DNA of 64,000 bases, from contig NZ_JACCCC010000001.1 in the NCBI RefSeq assembly GCF_013408795.1, positions 5,766,001 to 5,830,000 on the forward strand, given 5' to 3'. This document shows, piece by piece, positions 36,282-45,062 of this stretch; position 1 is the stretch's first letter; the number at the start of each line of letters is the position of its first letter. The stretch is from Spinactinospora alkalitolerans (GTDB lineage: Bacteria > Actinomycetota > Actinomycetes > Streptosporangiales > Streptosporangiaceae). The notes under the pieces were generated by a model that was not told the DNA's origin, did not search any database, and saw nothing but the letters and a program-made list of their open reading frames with translations. Both the position numbers and the translations under genes were made by a program.

Positions 36282-36319
36282 CCCGGGCCGCCCAGCCCGC
36301 CCAGGGCTGGGCGGCCCGC
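36282..36319 (-). terminator. Probable rho-independent terminator after the alcohol dehydrogenase
   Basis: GGGCCGCCCAGCCC is followed by GCCCAGGGCTGGGCGGCCC, giving a long G/C stem about 15 bases after the dehydrogenase stop. A T-run is weak, as is common in actinomycetes. Confidence 0.5.
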
Positions 36320-36332
36320 GAAGGGGACTGGA

Positions 36333-37355
36333 TCAGACGGTGAGCATGGCCTTGATCGCGCGGCGCTCATCCATGGCCCGGTACGCCTGGGCGGCCTCGC
36401 CGAGCGGGACGGTGAGGTCGAAGACCTTGCCGGGGTTGATCCTCCGCTGCCAGATCAGGTCGATCAGCTCGGGCAGGAACCGCCGCACCGGCGCGGGGCC
36501 GCCGATCAGGTGGACCTGGGAGAAAAAGAGTTCCTCGCCGCTGAGGGTGACGTCGTGGTTGACGCCCACGAAGCCGACGTGCCCGCCGGGGCGAGTGGAG
36601 CGGATGGCCTGTTCCATGGACTCCTGGGTGCCGACCGCTTCGACGACGGAGTGAGCGCCCAGCCCGCCGGTCAACTCCTCGATCTTCGCCACGCCGTCGT
36701 CGCCGCGTTCAGTGACGATGTCGGTGGCGCCGAACTCGCGGGCGAGCTTCTGGCGCGGCTCGTGGCGGCTCATCGCGATGATGCGCTCCGCGCCGAGCTG
36801 CTTGGCGGCCAGGACCGCGAGCAGGCCGACCGCGCCGTCGCCGACGACCGCAACCGTCTTGCCGGGGCCGGCCTCGGCGGCGACCGCGCCGAACCATCCG
36901 GTGCCCAGCACGTCGGAGGCGGCCAACAGGTCGGGGACCAGGTCGGCGTCGGGCGTGCCCGGCAGGGGCACGAGGGTGCCGTCGGCGTGCGGGATCAGGG
37001 CGCGCTCGGACTGGGTGCCGACCTGGGCCATGAAGACGCGGTTCACGCAGGAGGAGGGGTAGCCGGAGCGGCAGATCTCGCAGGTGCCGCAGGAGGCGAC
37101 GAACGAGCCCACGACGAACTGGCCGGGCTTGACGTTCGTGACCTCGCTGCCGACCTCCTCGACGATGCCGACGTACTCGTGCCCCATCGGCATCGGCCCC
37201 TCGACCGGCTCGATGCCGCGGTAGGGCCACAGGTCCGAGCCGCAGACGCAGGCCGCCGACAGCCGGATGACCGCATCCGTCGGGGCGGTGATCTTCGGGT
37301 CGGCGATCTCCTCCACCCGGACGTCGCCGGGAGCGTGCAGTACAGCAGCGCGCAT
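36333..37355 (-). CDS. Zinc-dependent alcohol dehydrogenase
   Basis: The 340-residue medium-chain dehydrogenase has the catalytic zinc ligands in ACVCGSDLWPY (Cys) and MGHEYVGIVEEVG (His-Glu), the four-Cys structural zinc loop SCGTCEICRSGYPSSC, and the NAD(P) fold GDGAVGLLAVLAA. The protein is complete with typical length. Substrate is unknown. A run of G/C-rich inverted sequence (GGGCCGCCC ... CCAGGGCTGGGCGGCCC, about 36282-36318) after the stop probably acts as its terminator. It shares direction with the frameshifted MFS gene just upstream. Confidence 0.93.
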   Translation of the reverse strand: MRAAVLHAPGDVRVEEIADPKITAPTDAVIRLSAACVCGSDLWPYRGIEPVEGPMPMGHEYVGIVEEVGSEVTNVKPGQFVVGSFVASCGTCEICRSGYPSSCVNRVFMAQVGTQSERALIPHADGTLVPLPGTPDADLVPDLLAASDVLGTGWFGAVAAEAGPGKTVAVVGDGAVGLLAVLAAKQLGAERIIAMSRHEPRQKLAREFGATDIVTERGDDGVAKIEELTGGLGAHSVVEAVGTQESMEQAIRSTRPGGHVGFVGVNHDVTLSGEELFFSQVHLIGGPAPVRRFLPELIDLIWQRRINPGKVFDLTVPLGEAAQAYRAMDERRAIKAMLTV

Positions 37356-37533
37356 GAGAGTTACTCCTCGTGTTTCGGGCCGGCCGCGGAGGCGGCCGGG
37401 ATGGTTATCGGCGATTGGAAGGGCCCGGGCCGGTGGGCGCTGTGCGGTACGTGGGAGTGTCGCCCCTTCGTCACCTGCGCGCCCGCTCCGGGCAGGCCCC
37501 CTCCCCGCCGACCGCGCAGTCGGCGGGGAAGTC

Positions 37534-38776
37534 TTACGTTCCGGCTGCGCGGTGGATGCCCGCGCCCGTGGGTGTCGTGGGTCGGCGCCGTTGGACGACG
37601 GCGATGGCGATCGTGGGGATCAGAGTGAGCGCGGTGATGGCGGTACCGACCGCAGAGGGACGTGCTCCCCAGGGGGAATCGAGAGCGAGGCCGGCGATCC
37701 AGGAGCCGATGGCGGTGCCGAGGTTGAACGCCGAAACGGCCAGTGCGGAGCCCAGGGTGGGTGCCTCGCCTGCGAAGCGGACGCCCAAGGAGATCAGCAC
37801 CGGGTTGGCGCCGAGCCCGAACAGCCCCAGCAGGGCGACCAGCGCGACCGTCGGCGCGGCGTAGCCGGACAGCAGGCAGATCACCGGCAGCAGGACCGTG
37901 GTCGCCGCAGCCGCAACGATCGTCGTCGCGTGCGGACGCCTGTCTCCGAAACGGCCTCCGGCAAGGAAGCCCGCCAGGGCGCCGACGCCGAAGCCGACCA
38001 GGACCAGCGGCACGAGGCCGGTGGCCAGATGGGCCCGGCCGGTCAGCAGCGGCGAGATGGAGGAGTACGTCGACAGCACGCCGCCGGTCGTGGTCGCGCA
38101 GGCCGCCGGCGCCGGCCGCAGGCGGCCAGAGCGCAGAGCGGACAGCTCGGACCTCATCGAGACCGCCTGGTGGCCGACGGCGTCGTGCGGAACATAGCGG
38201 GCGATGAGCGCCATGGCGGCCACCGCGAGGACGGCGAGCGCCCAAAACGGTCCCCGCCAGCCCACGAGCTGCCCGGCGAAAGCGCCGAGCGGCACCCCGA
38301 CGACGTTGGCGAGCATCGCGCCGGCGCCCACGACGCCCAGGGGCGCGGGAGCTCGCGGCGGGACCGGCGGCGCGGGCGGCCACCACGTTGGCCACCGCCC
38401 AGAACGCTCCCGTCGCCAAGGCCGTCACGAACCGCGCCGCCAGCAGCAGCGCAAAGCTGGAGCCGAGAGCCACGATGACGTGTCCGGCCGCGAAGACGCC
38501 CAGCGCGAGGATCAGCGTCAGCATCGCCATCAGCGGCGCGCCGACGGTCATCCCGACCGCGGAAACCGTGATCAGCAGCCCGGCCTGGGCCACGCTGACC
38601 TGCACCTCTCCCGCAATCTGGGGCAGTAGACCCGCCACCACGGACTCGGTCGTGCCCATCAGAAACGTGCCCAGGGCCAGCACGTACACCACGAGCGGAA
38701 GCCGAGTGGGCGGACGCTCGCGGTCACCGACCCGCAGGTCGGCGGGGGCGTGGAGGGTTCCTCCTCGCGTAGTCAT
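37534..38776 (-). pseudogene. MFS exporter (AraJ/Cmx-like), frameshifted
   Basis: The first 130 residues (LPLVVYVLALGTFLMGTTES; LLPQIAGEVQVSVAQAGLLI) are those of a 12-helix drug/sugar efflux MFS protein. At about 38345 the frame changes inside SSRA(L)GVVGAGAMLANV, where CCCC would have to be CCC; the rest continues to 37534 (SGYAAPTVALVALLGLFGLG; FAGEAPTLGSALAVSAFNLG). About eight residues of the loop after GAPLMAMLTL also seem to be missing. A homopolymer sequencing error could explain the first change but not the second. It is divergent from an XRE regulator that may control it. Confidence 0.8.
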
Positions 38777-38913
38777 GCGTTGTCTCCGCAGGAGATCGGA
38801 ATCGAGGTACGCATCCCACGAAACCGTCCCTCTCGCATGCGCGGGAGGCTGCGTTTATGGGGGGCACAAGCTCAACCCCCCTTCCGCCGGGTTCGGGCCG
38901 TAGCGTGGAGGGC

Positions 38914-39825
38914 ATGGAACGCCGCTCCGACAACCGCGCCGACATCCGTGACTTCCTCGCCCGTCGGCGCGCCCAGCTCGCCCCGGAGCAGGTCGGGCTG
39001 CCTACCAGCGGTCGGCGCCGGGGGCCCGGGCTGCGCCGCGAGGAGGTCGCAGTCCTCGCGGGCGTGAGCACCGAGTGGTACACGCGGCTGGAGAAAGGCC
39101 ACATCAGCGGCGTGTCCGAGGACGTCCTCGATGCGGTGGCCCGCACCCTTCAGCTGAGCGAGGACGAACGCACCTACCTGTTCGACCTGGCCAAAGCCGC
39201 GCAACCCACCCGGCCCGCCGCCCGGCGCCGTCGCAAGGCCGTCGACGTCCCGCCCCGCGTGCAGTGGCTGCTCGACTCCATGACCCTGTCCGCGGCGTTC
39301 GTCAGCAACGGCCGCCTGGACATCGTGGCCACCAACGCACTCGCCCGCGCCCTGTTCGCGCCCATGTTCGGCAGCGGCACCACAGACGAACGCGGCCGCC
39401 CCAACTTCGCCCGGTACTACTTCCTCGACCCCGCCTCGCACGACTTCGTCGACGACTGGGACAGCGCCGCCGACACCACCGCCGCACTGCTGCGCGCCGA
39501 GGCCGGCCGATACCCCAACGACAAGGCATTGCGCGAGCTCGTCGGCGAGCTATCCACCCTCAGCGCCGAGTTCCGCACCCGGTGGGCCGCCCACAACGTG
39601 CGCATCCACCACGGCGGCGTCAAACGCTTCCAGCACCCCGACGCCGGCCCCCTCGAGCTCACCTACCAGCCGCTGGACCTGCCCATGTCCGCCCACGAGG
39701 CGCACTCCCTGACCATCTACACCGCCGAACCGGGCACCACCGACGAGGACCGGCTCAAGCTCCTCGCCAGCTGGACAGCGACCCGGTTCCGGGAAACAGG
39801 GTCCACCGGCGATAGGGACCTTTGA
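38914..39825 (+). CDS. XRE-family regulator with MmyB-like ligand domain
   Basis: The 303-residue protein has an N-terminal helix-turn-helix (LRREEVAVLAGVSTEWYTRL near residues 35-55) and a C-terminal MmyB-type PAS-like sensor domain (LDSMTLSAAFVSNGRLDIVA; FARYYFLDPASHDFVDDW; HHGGVKRFQHPDAGPLELTY). Such regulators are common in actinomycetes and often control a divergent dehydrogenase or exporter gene. The ATG at 38914 has GGAGGG upstream; an earlier in-frame ATG at 38857 lacks a ribosome site. The 137-base gap to the divergent MFS gene must contain both promoters. Confidence 0.92.
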   Translation: MERRSDNRADIRDFLARRRAQLAPEQVGLPTSGRRRGPGLRREEVAVLAGVSTEWYTRLEKGHISGVSEDVLDAVARTLQLSEDERTYLFDLAKAAQPTRPAARRRRKAVDVPPRVQWLLDSMTLSAAFVSNGRLDIVATNALARALFAPMFGSGTTDERGRPNFARYYFLDPASHDFVDDWDSAADTTAALLRAEAGRYPNDKALRELVGELSTLSAEFRTRWAAHNVRIHHGGVKRFQHPDAGPLELTYQPLDLPMSAHEAHSLTIYTAEPGTTDEDRLKLLASWTATRFRETGSTGDRDL

Positions 39826-39893
39826 ATTTGGCTCCGACCGGAGCTCCGTAAAGATCACGGACGGGTGAGGACGCGGTCGGACAAAGAATCCGT

Positions 39894-40106
39894 CGCCGAG
39901 ACGCGGTCAACGCCCGCATCCGCCGGGCGGTGAAGGCCTGCGGGCACCTCCCCACCGAACACGCCGCACCCAAATGCGTCTACCTGGCGCTGATGAGTCT
40001 GGATCCCAAGGGCACCGGCCGGGCCCGCTGGAGCGCACGCCGGAAGAAGGCGCTGAACGCCTTCGACCTCACCTTCGACGGCCGCCCCACCACGACACGC
40101 CGCTGA
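39894..40106 (+). pseudogene. IS256-family transposase, C-terminal fragment
   Basis: The frame VNARIRRAVKACGHLPTEHA, APKCVYLALMSLDPKGTGRA and RKKALNAFDLTFDGRP ends at TGA 40104-40106. This is the last ~70 residues of a mutator-type transposase. The DDE core is absent. The terminal inverted repeat follows 18 bases later. Confidence 0.88.
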
Positions 40107-40124
40107 CCAGGAAAAACAGCCACA

Positions 40125-40141
40125 CCATTAACTTGACACTC
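40125..40141 (-). repeat. IS256-type terminal inverted repeat (right end)
   Basis: CCATTAACTTGACACTC is the exact inverse of 23792-23808. Its place after the transposase stop marks it as the element's right end. Confidence 0.78.
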
Positions 40142-40280
40142 TCCCTCCCCCAGGTCGTGCAGTCCGTGCGGGTCCCGCCGGCGGCCGAATAGCTGCGGTG
40201 ACTCCCCGATGTATTCCACGTACCGGTAGGAGCTGTCGGCGATCATTGAGGGGCCTTCCAGGCCTGCGTCGTCCCGGGGA

Positions 40281-41264
40281 CTAGACCCGCGCCCGGGCCG
40301 GGAACAGGTCGTTCTTCGCCAGTGGATCGAGGGATTTCGGCAACCACTGCGAGGCGGGGTGGACCGTGCGCCAGTGGCGGGCGATGTCTGCTCGGCGTGC
40401 CACCCAAACGTCAGGATGCTCTGCCACGAGGTCGAGGAACCGGCGCAGATCCGCAGCACGTCCTGGTCGTCCGCTGATACGCAGGTGCAGGCCGACGCTC
40501 ATCATCCGTGGGCGCTCCGCGCCCTCTTCGATGAGGAGCTCGAGGGCCCGTGTGAGGTAGGTGGAGAAGGACTCGGACTGGAAGCCGTAGGTGTTGACGT
40601 ACCGGCCGTCGTTGTTGTCGAGAGTGTAGGGGAGCACGAGGTGGGCGGTGCCCTCGACGTCGACCCAGTACGGCAGGTCGTCGCTGAAGGAATCGGAGTC
40701 GTAGAGGAAACCTCCGTGCTCGACGACGAGGCGGCGGGTGTTGGCGCTGTTGCGGCCCGTGTACCAGCCGAGCGGCGCCTCGCCGCAGACGTCGGTGTGA
40801 ATCTGCACGGCGCGCTCGATGTGGGTGCGCTCGACCTCCGGCTCGAGTTCGGCGTAGTTGACCCACCGCAGGGAGTGCGAGGCGATCTCCCATGCGGATT
40901 CCCGCGCGGCCGCCACCAGGGCGGGATTGCGGCTGAGCGACTCCGCGACGCCGAAGACCGTCACCGGCAGACCCCGCTCTTCAAAGAGCCGGCGCAGCCG
41001 CCAGAAACCGGCGCGAGTGCCGTATTCGTACTGGGATTCGACGTTGAGGTTGCGGCGGCCCCGCAGCGCGGTGGTCGGTTCCTCGGTGAGGAAGGCTTCC
41101 GAGGCCTCGTCGCCGTGCAGGATGCTGTTCTCGCCGCCCTCCTCGACGTTGACGACGAACTGGACAGCCACCTTCGCGCCACCGGGCCACTGTGCGTGGG
41201 GGGGCTCGCTGCCATAGCCGGCAAGGTCGCGGGGGTAGTCGCTGGACGGGGAGGCGAGCGTCAT
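40281..41264 (-). CDS. puuE: PuuE-type allantoinase / polysaccharide deacetylase family
   Basis: The 327-residue protein has the marked N-terminal signature of the PuuE group: YPRDLAGYGSEPPHAQWPGG and FVVNVEEGGENSILHGD. A NodB-like deacetylase barrel follows (VTVFGVAESLSRNPALV; WEIASHSLRWVNY; WYTGRNSANTRRLV). PuuE hydrolyses allantoin without a metal, unlike the amidohydrolase-type enzyme. No other purine-catabolic gene (urate oxidase, allantoicase, ureidoglycolate enzymes) is in the window, so a different cyclic amide remains possible. It is divergent from the FCD regulator at 41471. Confidence 0.85.
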   Translation of the reverse strand: MTLASPSSDYPRDLAGYGSEPPHAQWPGGAKVAVQFVVNVEEGGENSILHGDEASEAFLTEEPTTALRGRRNLNVESQYEYGTRAGFWRLRRLFEERGLPVTVFGVAESLSRNPALVAAARESAWEIASHSLRWVNYAELEPEVERTHIERAVQIHTDVCGEAPLGWYTGRNSANTRRLVVEHGGFLYDSDSFSDDLPYWVDVEGTAHLVLPYTLDNNDGRYVNTYGFQSESFSTYLTRALELLIEEGAERPRMMSVGLHLRISGRPGRAADLRRFLDLVAEHPDVWVARRADIARHWRTVHPASQWLPKSLDPLAKNDLFPARARV

Positions 41265-41470
41265 CGGAAATCCTTGCCTTGATCGGGGATGCCGCTGCAG
41301 AAGGGGAACGATACCCTGAGCGCGGCAAGCGTCGGTCAGTTTTGACTAACCATGGTCGCCGAGGGGCGCCGCGTCAAGTGCGTCGCCTCGGCAGCCTGCC
41401 CCCGGCCGCGGGGTGAGGATGAGCCGGCAAGAGAGACGAGGCGTCCGGAAGGACAAGCGAGAGGACGACC

Positions 41471-42238
41471 GTGAACGACCGCGAAGGAGCAATGCTCGCG
41501 CTCCTACAGCTGATGTCGGCGTCGAGCGGACCACTCGGTACGCGCAACGCCCAGCGCGAGTTGGCGAAACGGGGCAGGGAGCTCAGTGAGTCCTCCGTCT
41601 CGCGTCTGCTGCGGGAGATGGACGCTCGGGAGTGGACCACGCCCGTGGGCACCAAGGGGCGGACACTGGCCAGGGAGGGGCGGCGCCGCGCGGCCGAGGC
41701 GGTGCTGGCCCATCGCGCTTCGGACTCGTTGCAGCACTCGGTGCGTGACGCCAAGGACCTCCTTGACCTGCTCAGGGCGCGTTGCGCCGTCGAAAGCGCG
41801 GTCGCGGGCGATGCCGCCCGCGCACCCGATGAAGGTCGGCTATTGCAGCTGCGGGACCTGTGCGCCCGGCATTCCCGTGTCGTCGGCAGCGCTCCGCTGA
41901 TCGAGCAGCCAGGGCTGCAGTTTCACCGAGGTGTCGTTGAGATGTCGACGAACAGGATGCTCAAGGTGGCCGCGGAGATGATGCTTGCGCCGCGCCTGGA
42001 CCGGGTCGAGGCGGTGCTCGACACGGTCCTCGCCACTCGCCGGGACGAGGAGAAGGTCGTCGCCGAGCATCAGGCGGTCCTGGACCGTATTGCGCAGCGG
42101 GACGCCGACGGCGCAGAAGAGGCGATGAGGGCGCACTTCGAGGCGATGATCGCGGCCGTGGAGACGTCGATCGTCGGGGGGAACGAGGTGCTCGTTCAAC
42201 GACTGCTGGACTGGGTGCCTGCGGGTGACCATCAGTGA
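41471..42238 (+). CDS. FCD-domain regulator with NrpR-like winged helix
   Basis: The 255-residue protein has a C-terminal helical FCD sensor domain (LLDLLRARCAVESAVAGDA; LQFHRGVVEMSTNRML; VAEHQAVLDRIAQRDAD). The N-terminus, however, is not the usual GntR helix set. It reads ELAKRGRELSESSVSRLLRE followed by VGTKGRTLAREGRRR, resembling the winged helix of NrpR-type proteins. It probably senses a sugar acid and represses the transporter/catabolic operon that starts 99 bases downstream, through the palindrome at 42290. GTG 41471 has GAGAGGAC upstream. Confidence 0.82.
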   Translation: MNDREGAMLALLQLMSASSGPLGTRNAQRELAKRGRELSESSVSRLLREMDAREWTTPVGTKGRTLAREGRRRAAEAVLAHRASDSLQHSVRDAKDLLDLLRARCAVESAVAGDAARAPDEGRLLQLRDLCARHSRVVGSAPLIEQPGLQFHRGVVEMSTNRMLKVAAEMMLAPRLDRVEAVLDTVLATRRDEEKVVAEHQAVLDRIAQRDADGAEEAMRAHFEAMIAAVETSIVGGNEVLVQRLLDWVPAGDHQ

Positions 42239-42254
42239 GCAACGTTCGTCACTA

Positions 42255-42311
42255 TTGACAGACATCTTTTCCTGTTCAAAACTGTCGGACACCATCGCAC
42301 GTGCGATGGTG
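42255..42311 (+). promoter_or_regulatory. Promoter with 22-bp perfect palindromic operator
   Basis: TTGACA (42255-42260) is a perfect -35 box; 17 bases later AAAACT (42278-42283) can serve as -10, giving a start near 42290. Exactly there begins the perfect palindrome of CACCATCGCAC and its complement (42290-42311). A regulator bound there would block RNA polymerase at the start point. The gene at 42337 has AGGAG just ahead of its ATG. Confidence 0.72.
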
Positions 42312-42336
42312 CAGCACACCGACGACAGGAGTAGGC

Positions 42337-43527
42337 ATGCGCCAGGCAGGCACCATGTCCCCAGCCCGGATCTACTCGCGCCCCAGCGGGGCCCGGTACC
42401 AGGACGAGCACCGCAAGTGGCAGGGCATCCCGTCGATCGAGCGCACGCGCGGCGGTCGGCTGTACGTCAACTGGTACACCGGGATGGAGACGGAGACCGG
42501 GGGGAACTTCGTCGTCGTCACGAGCAGTGACGACGACGGCGCCACCTGGAGCGGTCCCAGGTTCGTCGTCGAGCACGACGACCCCGAGGTGCGCGTGTAC
42601 GACCCGTGCCTGTGGCGGGACCCCTCCGACCGGCTCTGGCTGACGTGGAATCAGAGCCGCGACTTCTTCGACGGCAGGGTGGGTGTCTGGATCGCCACGA
42701 CCGACAATCCCGACAGCGACGAGCCGGTCTGGACCGAGCCTCGCCGGATCGCCAACGGACTCATGATGAACAAGCCCACCGTGCTCTTTGACGGTACGTG
42801 GCTGTTCCCAACGGCCATCTGGGCCTGCCACACACCCACTGAGGAGCACCCGCTGGAGGCGGAGCGGTTCTCCAACGTCTACGTGTCGACCGACGAGGGT
42901 GAGACGGTCTCCTACCTCGGCGGGGCCGACGTGCCCAACCGCAGCTTCGATGAGCACATGGTCGTCGAGAAGAGCGACGGCAGGCTGTGGATGCTCGTGC
43001 GGCGGTTCGACGGCGTGGGCGAGAGCTTCTCGGAGGACGGCGGCAAGACATGGTCGCCCGGCCGCCTCAGCCACATCGACGGCCCCTGCTCCCGCTTCCA
43101 CATCCGCCGACTGCCGTCGGGCCGCCTGCTCATGATCAATCACGCGGACTTCGGTGACCGGCGGTCCCGCGAGGAGATCGAACAGCAGGGCAACGTCAAG
43201 GAGTGGAAGGGCCGCACCAACCTCACGGCCTTCCTCAGCGACGACGACGGTGCGACGTGGCCACACCGGCTCCGCCTCGACGACCGCGAGGACGTCTCCT
43301 ACCCCGACGCAGCCATCGGTCCCGACGGCCAGATCTTCGTCGTCTACGACCATGACCGCTTCGGCGACCGGGGCGTCTACCTCGCCCGGTTCACCGAGGA
43401 CGACATCCTGGCCGGCCGACTGAACAGCGCCGGCTCCGCCACCCGTGTCCTGGTCAACCGCGCCCTCGCCCTGCCCGAACCCGAAGGCGACTCACCGTCG
43501 CCGCTCAACCCGGCAACGACCGGGTGA
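42337..43527 (+). CDS. Sialidase-fold (Asp-box beta-propeller) protein
   Basis: The 396-residue protein carries four Asp-box repeats (S/T-x-D-x-G-x-T-W): SSDDDGATWSGP, STDEGETVSYLG, SEDGGKTWSPG and SDDDGATWPH. These mark a six-bladed sialidase-like propeller. No signal peptide is visible, so it probably acts in the cytoplasm on the imported compound. The family includes exo-sialidases but also other glycosidases and lyases, and I cannot see a full sialidase Arg triad. As the first structural gene of the ECF operon it may release or open the sugar acid that feeds the KDG pathway. Confidence 0.82.
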   Translation: MRQAGTMSPARIYSRPSGARYQDEHRKWQGIPSIERTRGGRLYVNWYTGMETETGGNFVVVTSSDDDGATWSGPRFVVEHDDPEVRVYDPCLWRDPSDRLWLTWNQSRDFFDGRVGVWIATTDNPDSDEPVWTEPRRIANGLMMNKPTVLFDGTWLFPTAIWACHTPTEEHPLEAERFSNVYVSTDEGETVSYLGGADVPNRSFDEHMVVEKSDGRLWMLVRRFDGVGESFSEDGGKTWSPGRLSHIDGPCSRFHIRRLPSGRLLMINHADFGDRRSREEIEQQGNVKEWKGRTNLTAFLSDDDGATWPHRLRLDDREDVSYPDAAIGPDGQIFVVYDHDRFGDRGVYLARFTEDDILAGRLNSAGSATRVLVNRALALPEPEGDSPSPLNPATTG

Positions 43528-43601
43528 CCCCACGGTGATCACATCCGCAAAAGGGCGCAAACCCACATCTGCTTCCGCACCCACCAGCAGAGGAAAGATC
43601 C

Positions 43602-44234
43602 ATGACAGCGGCACAATCCATGTCGGCGAAGCGCTGGAGTACGCTCCCCAACTGGAAATTCCAGCTACTCCCCCGGGACACCCGCACGATCATCACGTGC
43701 GTGTTCCTCGGGCTCACCATGGCGGTCATCCTCCAGATCACCGAGCGCCTCGACCTTGCCCTGACCGGCGGCAGCATCCCGATCGTCTCGGCGATCGTCG
43801 TCTGCGCGATCTGGGTGCCCTCCGCGGCGTTCTACGGTCTGACCGGAGCACTGATCACCGCCTGGATCAACCCGATCATCTCCAACCTCACGGCCTCCCA
43901 GCCGATGGCACCCTTCCTTTTCCTCACCAACGCCGCGCACACGGTCCCCGTTGCGCTCCTGGTGTGGCTGATGAAGTCCCGTGACAAGGGACTGAAGCTG
44001 TGGCAGCTCGTCATCATCGGCCAGATCGGCGGCCTGGGCGACGCGCTGATGTTCGGTGTGGGCAACCGTGCCATCCTTCACCTGCCCTGGGATTTCATCG
44101 TCGGCCAGATCCTCGTCGTCCAGCCGTGCTACCTCGCAGGTTCCTTCATCACCTACGGGATCATGCGCAGGCTGATCAACACGGGACTCGTCCGGAAAGA
44201 ACGCGACTTCAAGGCGGCCACCGATGCCATCTGA
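43602..44234 (+). CDS. ECF transporter S component (substrate-binding membrane protein)
   Basis: The 210-residue protein has about six hydrophobic helices (IITCVFLGLTMAVILQIT; IPIVSAIVVCAIWVPSAA; FYGLTGALITAWINPIIS; LKLWQLVIIGQIGGLGDAL) and no ATPase features. That pattern, and its place directly before EcfT, EcfA and EcfA', identify it as the dedicated S subunit of an energy-coupling-factor importer. The usual ligands of S proteins are vitamins or metal ions. Here the neighbours are sugar-acid enzymes, so the ligand is probably a carbohydrate. GAGGAAAG precedes the ATG. Confidence 0.82.
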   Translation: MTAAQSMSAKRWSTLPNWKFQLLPRDTRTIITCVFLGLTMAVILQITERLDLALTGGSIPIVSAIVVCAIWVPSAAFYGLTGALITAWINPIISNLTASQPMAPFLFLTNAAHTVPVALLVWLMKSRDKGLKLWQLVIIGQIGGLGDALMFGVGNRAILHLPWDFIVGQILVVQPCYLAGSFITYGIMRRLINTGLVRKERDFKAATDAI

Positions 44235-44264
44235 CCGGTCCACACGGCTCCGAGGAGTTCCACG

Positions 44265-45062
44265 ATGAGCGGAACGATGCTCTACCAGCCAGGAGAAACG
44301 TTCCTGCACCGTGCTGACGCACGAGCGAAGATCGCCGCCATCATCGTCGTCCTCGTCGTCGCACTGACGACGACGCGCATCGATGTTCTCGTCGCGCTGA
44401 CCGCCGCCGTCGTACTCGGCCTCGCCGTGCTCGCACGGATCACGCCGGCCTCGTACGCCAAGGCGCTCTTCCTGATCGTCCCGCTCATCCTCCTGCTCAC
44501 CCTCCTGCAGGCCCTGGTCCAAGGCGGGCCGGCGATCGCCACGATCGGCGGAGTATCCCTCTCCAAGGAGGGCGTCCTGCTCGGGCTGGGTATCGGGATG
44601 CGCCTGTTCGCCATGGGCATCTGCTTCTACGGGTTCTCGGTGACCACCAGCCCGTCGGACATCGCGCTCGCGCTTCACAAGGTCGGCGTGCCGTACAAAT
44701 TCGCCTACCTGACGAGCTTCGCGTTCCGGTTCCTGCCCCTACTGCAGGACGAGGCGAGGACCTTGCTCACCGCCATGGCGGTCCGGGGATCGGCCGAGAG
44801 CAGCTCACGCCATCCGCTCCGCCGCGGCCGCGCGATCGTCCGGATGCTGTTCCCCATGCTCGCCGGCTCGATGAAGCGCAGCGGTGAGATCGCCCTGTCG
44901 ATGGAGCTGCGCGGCTACAGCCTGTCCGGTCCGCGGACGTTCTACCGGGCCTCTTCGTTCCGCGCGAGCGACGCCTTCCTGGTCATCGGCGTGCTCGTCC
45001 TGGCCGCCGCACTCTTCGCCATGCGATGGCAGCTGCCCGCACTGATCGCTGAGGGGGCATGA
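44265..45062 (+). CDS. ecfT: ECF transporter transmembrane component EcfT
   Basis: The 265-residue protein links the S subunit to the ATPases. After FLHRADARAKIAAIIVV at the start come about five helices. Two short arginine motifs that couple to the ATPases are visible: AMAVRGSAE near residue 165 and SMELRGYSL near residue 213 (the A-x-x-x-R-G type). GAGGAG precedes the ATG, and its TGA overlaps the next start (ATGA). Confidence 0.93.
   Translation: MSGTMLYQPGETFLHRADARAKIAAIIVVLVVALTTTRIDVLVALTAAVVLGLAVLARITPASYAKALFLIVPLILLLTLLQALVQGGPAIATIGGVSLSKEGVLLGLGIGMRLFAMGICFYGFSVTTSPSDIALALHKVGVPYKFAYLTSFAFRFLPLLQDEARTLLTAMAVRGSAESSSRHPLRRGRAIVRMLFPMLAGSMKRSGEIALSMELRGYSLSGPRTFYRASSFRASDAFLVIGVLVLAAALFAMRWQLPALIAEGA

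Noticed and set aside
40281-41264. Calling the PuuE-like gene a chitin or peptidoglycan deacetylase
   Set aside because: It lacks a signal peptide and has the YPRDLxGYG and EEGGENxxLHGD signatures specific to the PuuE group.
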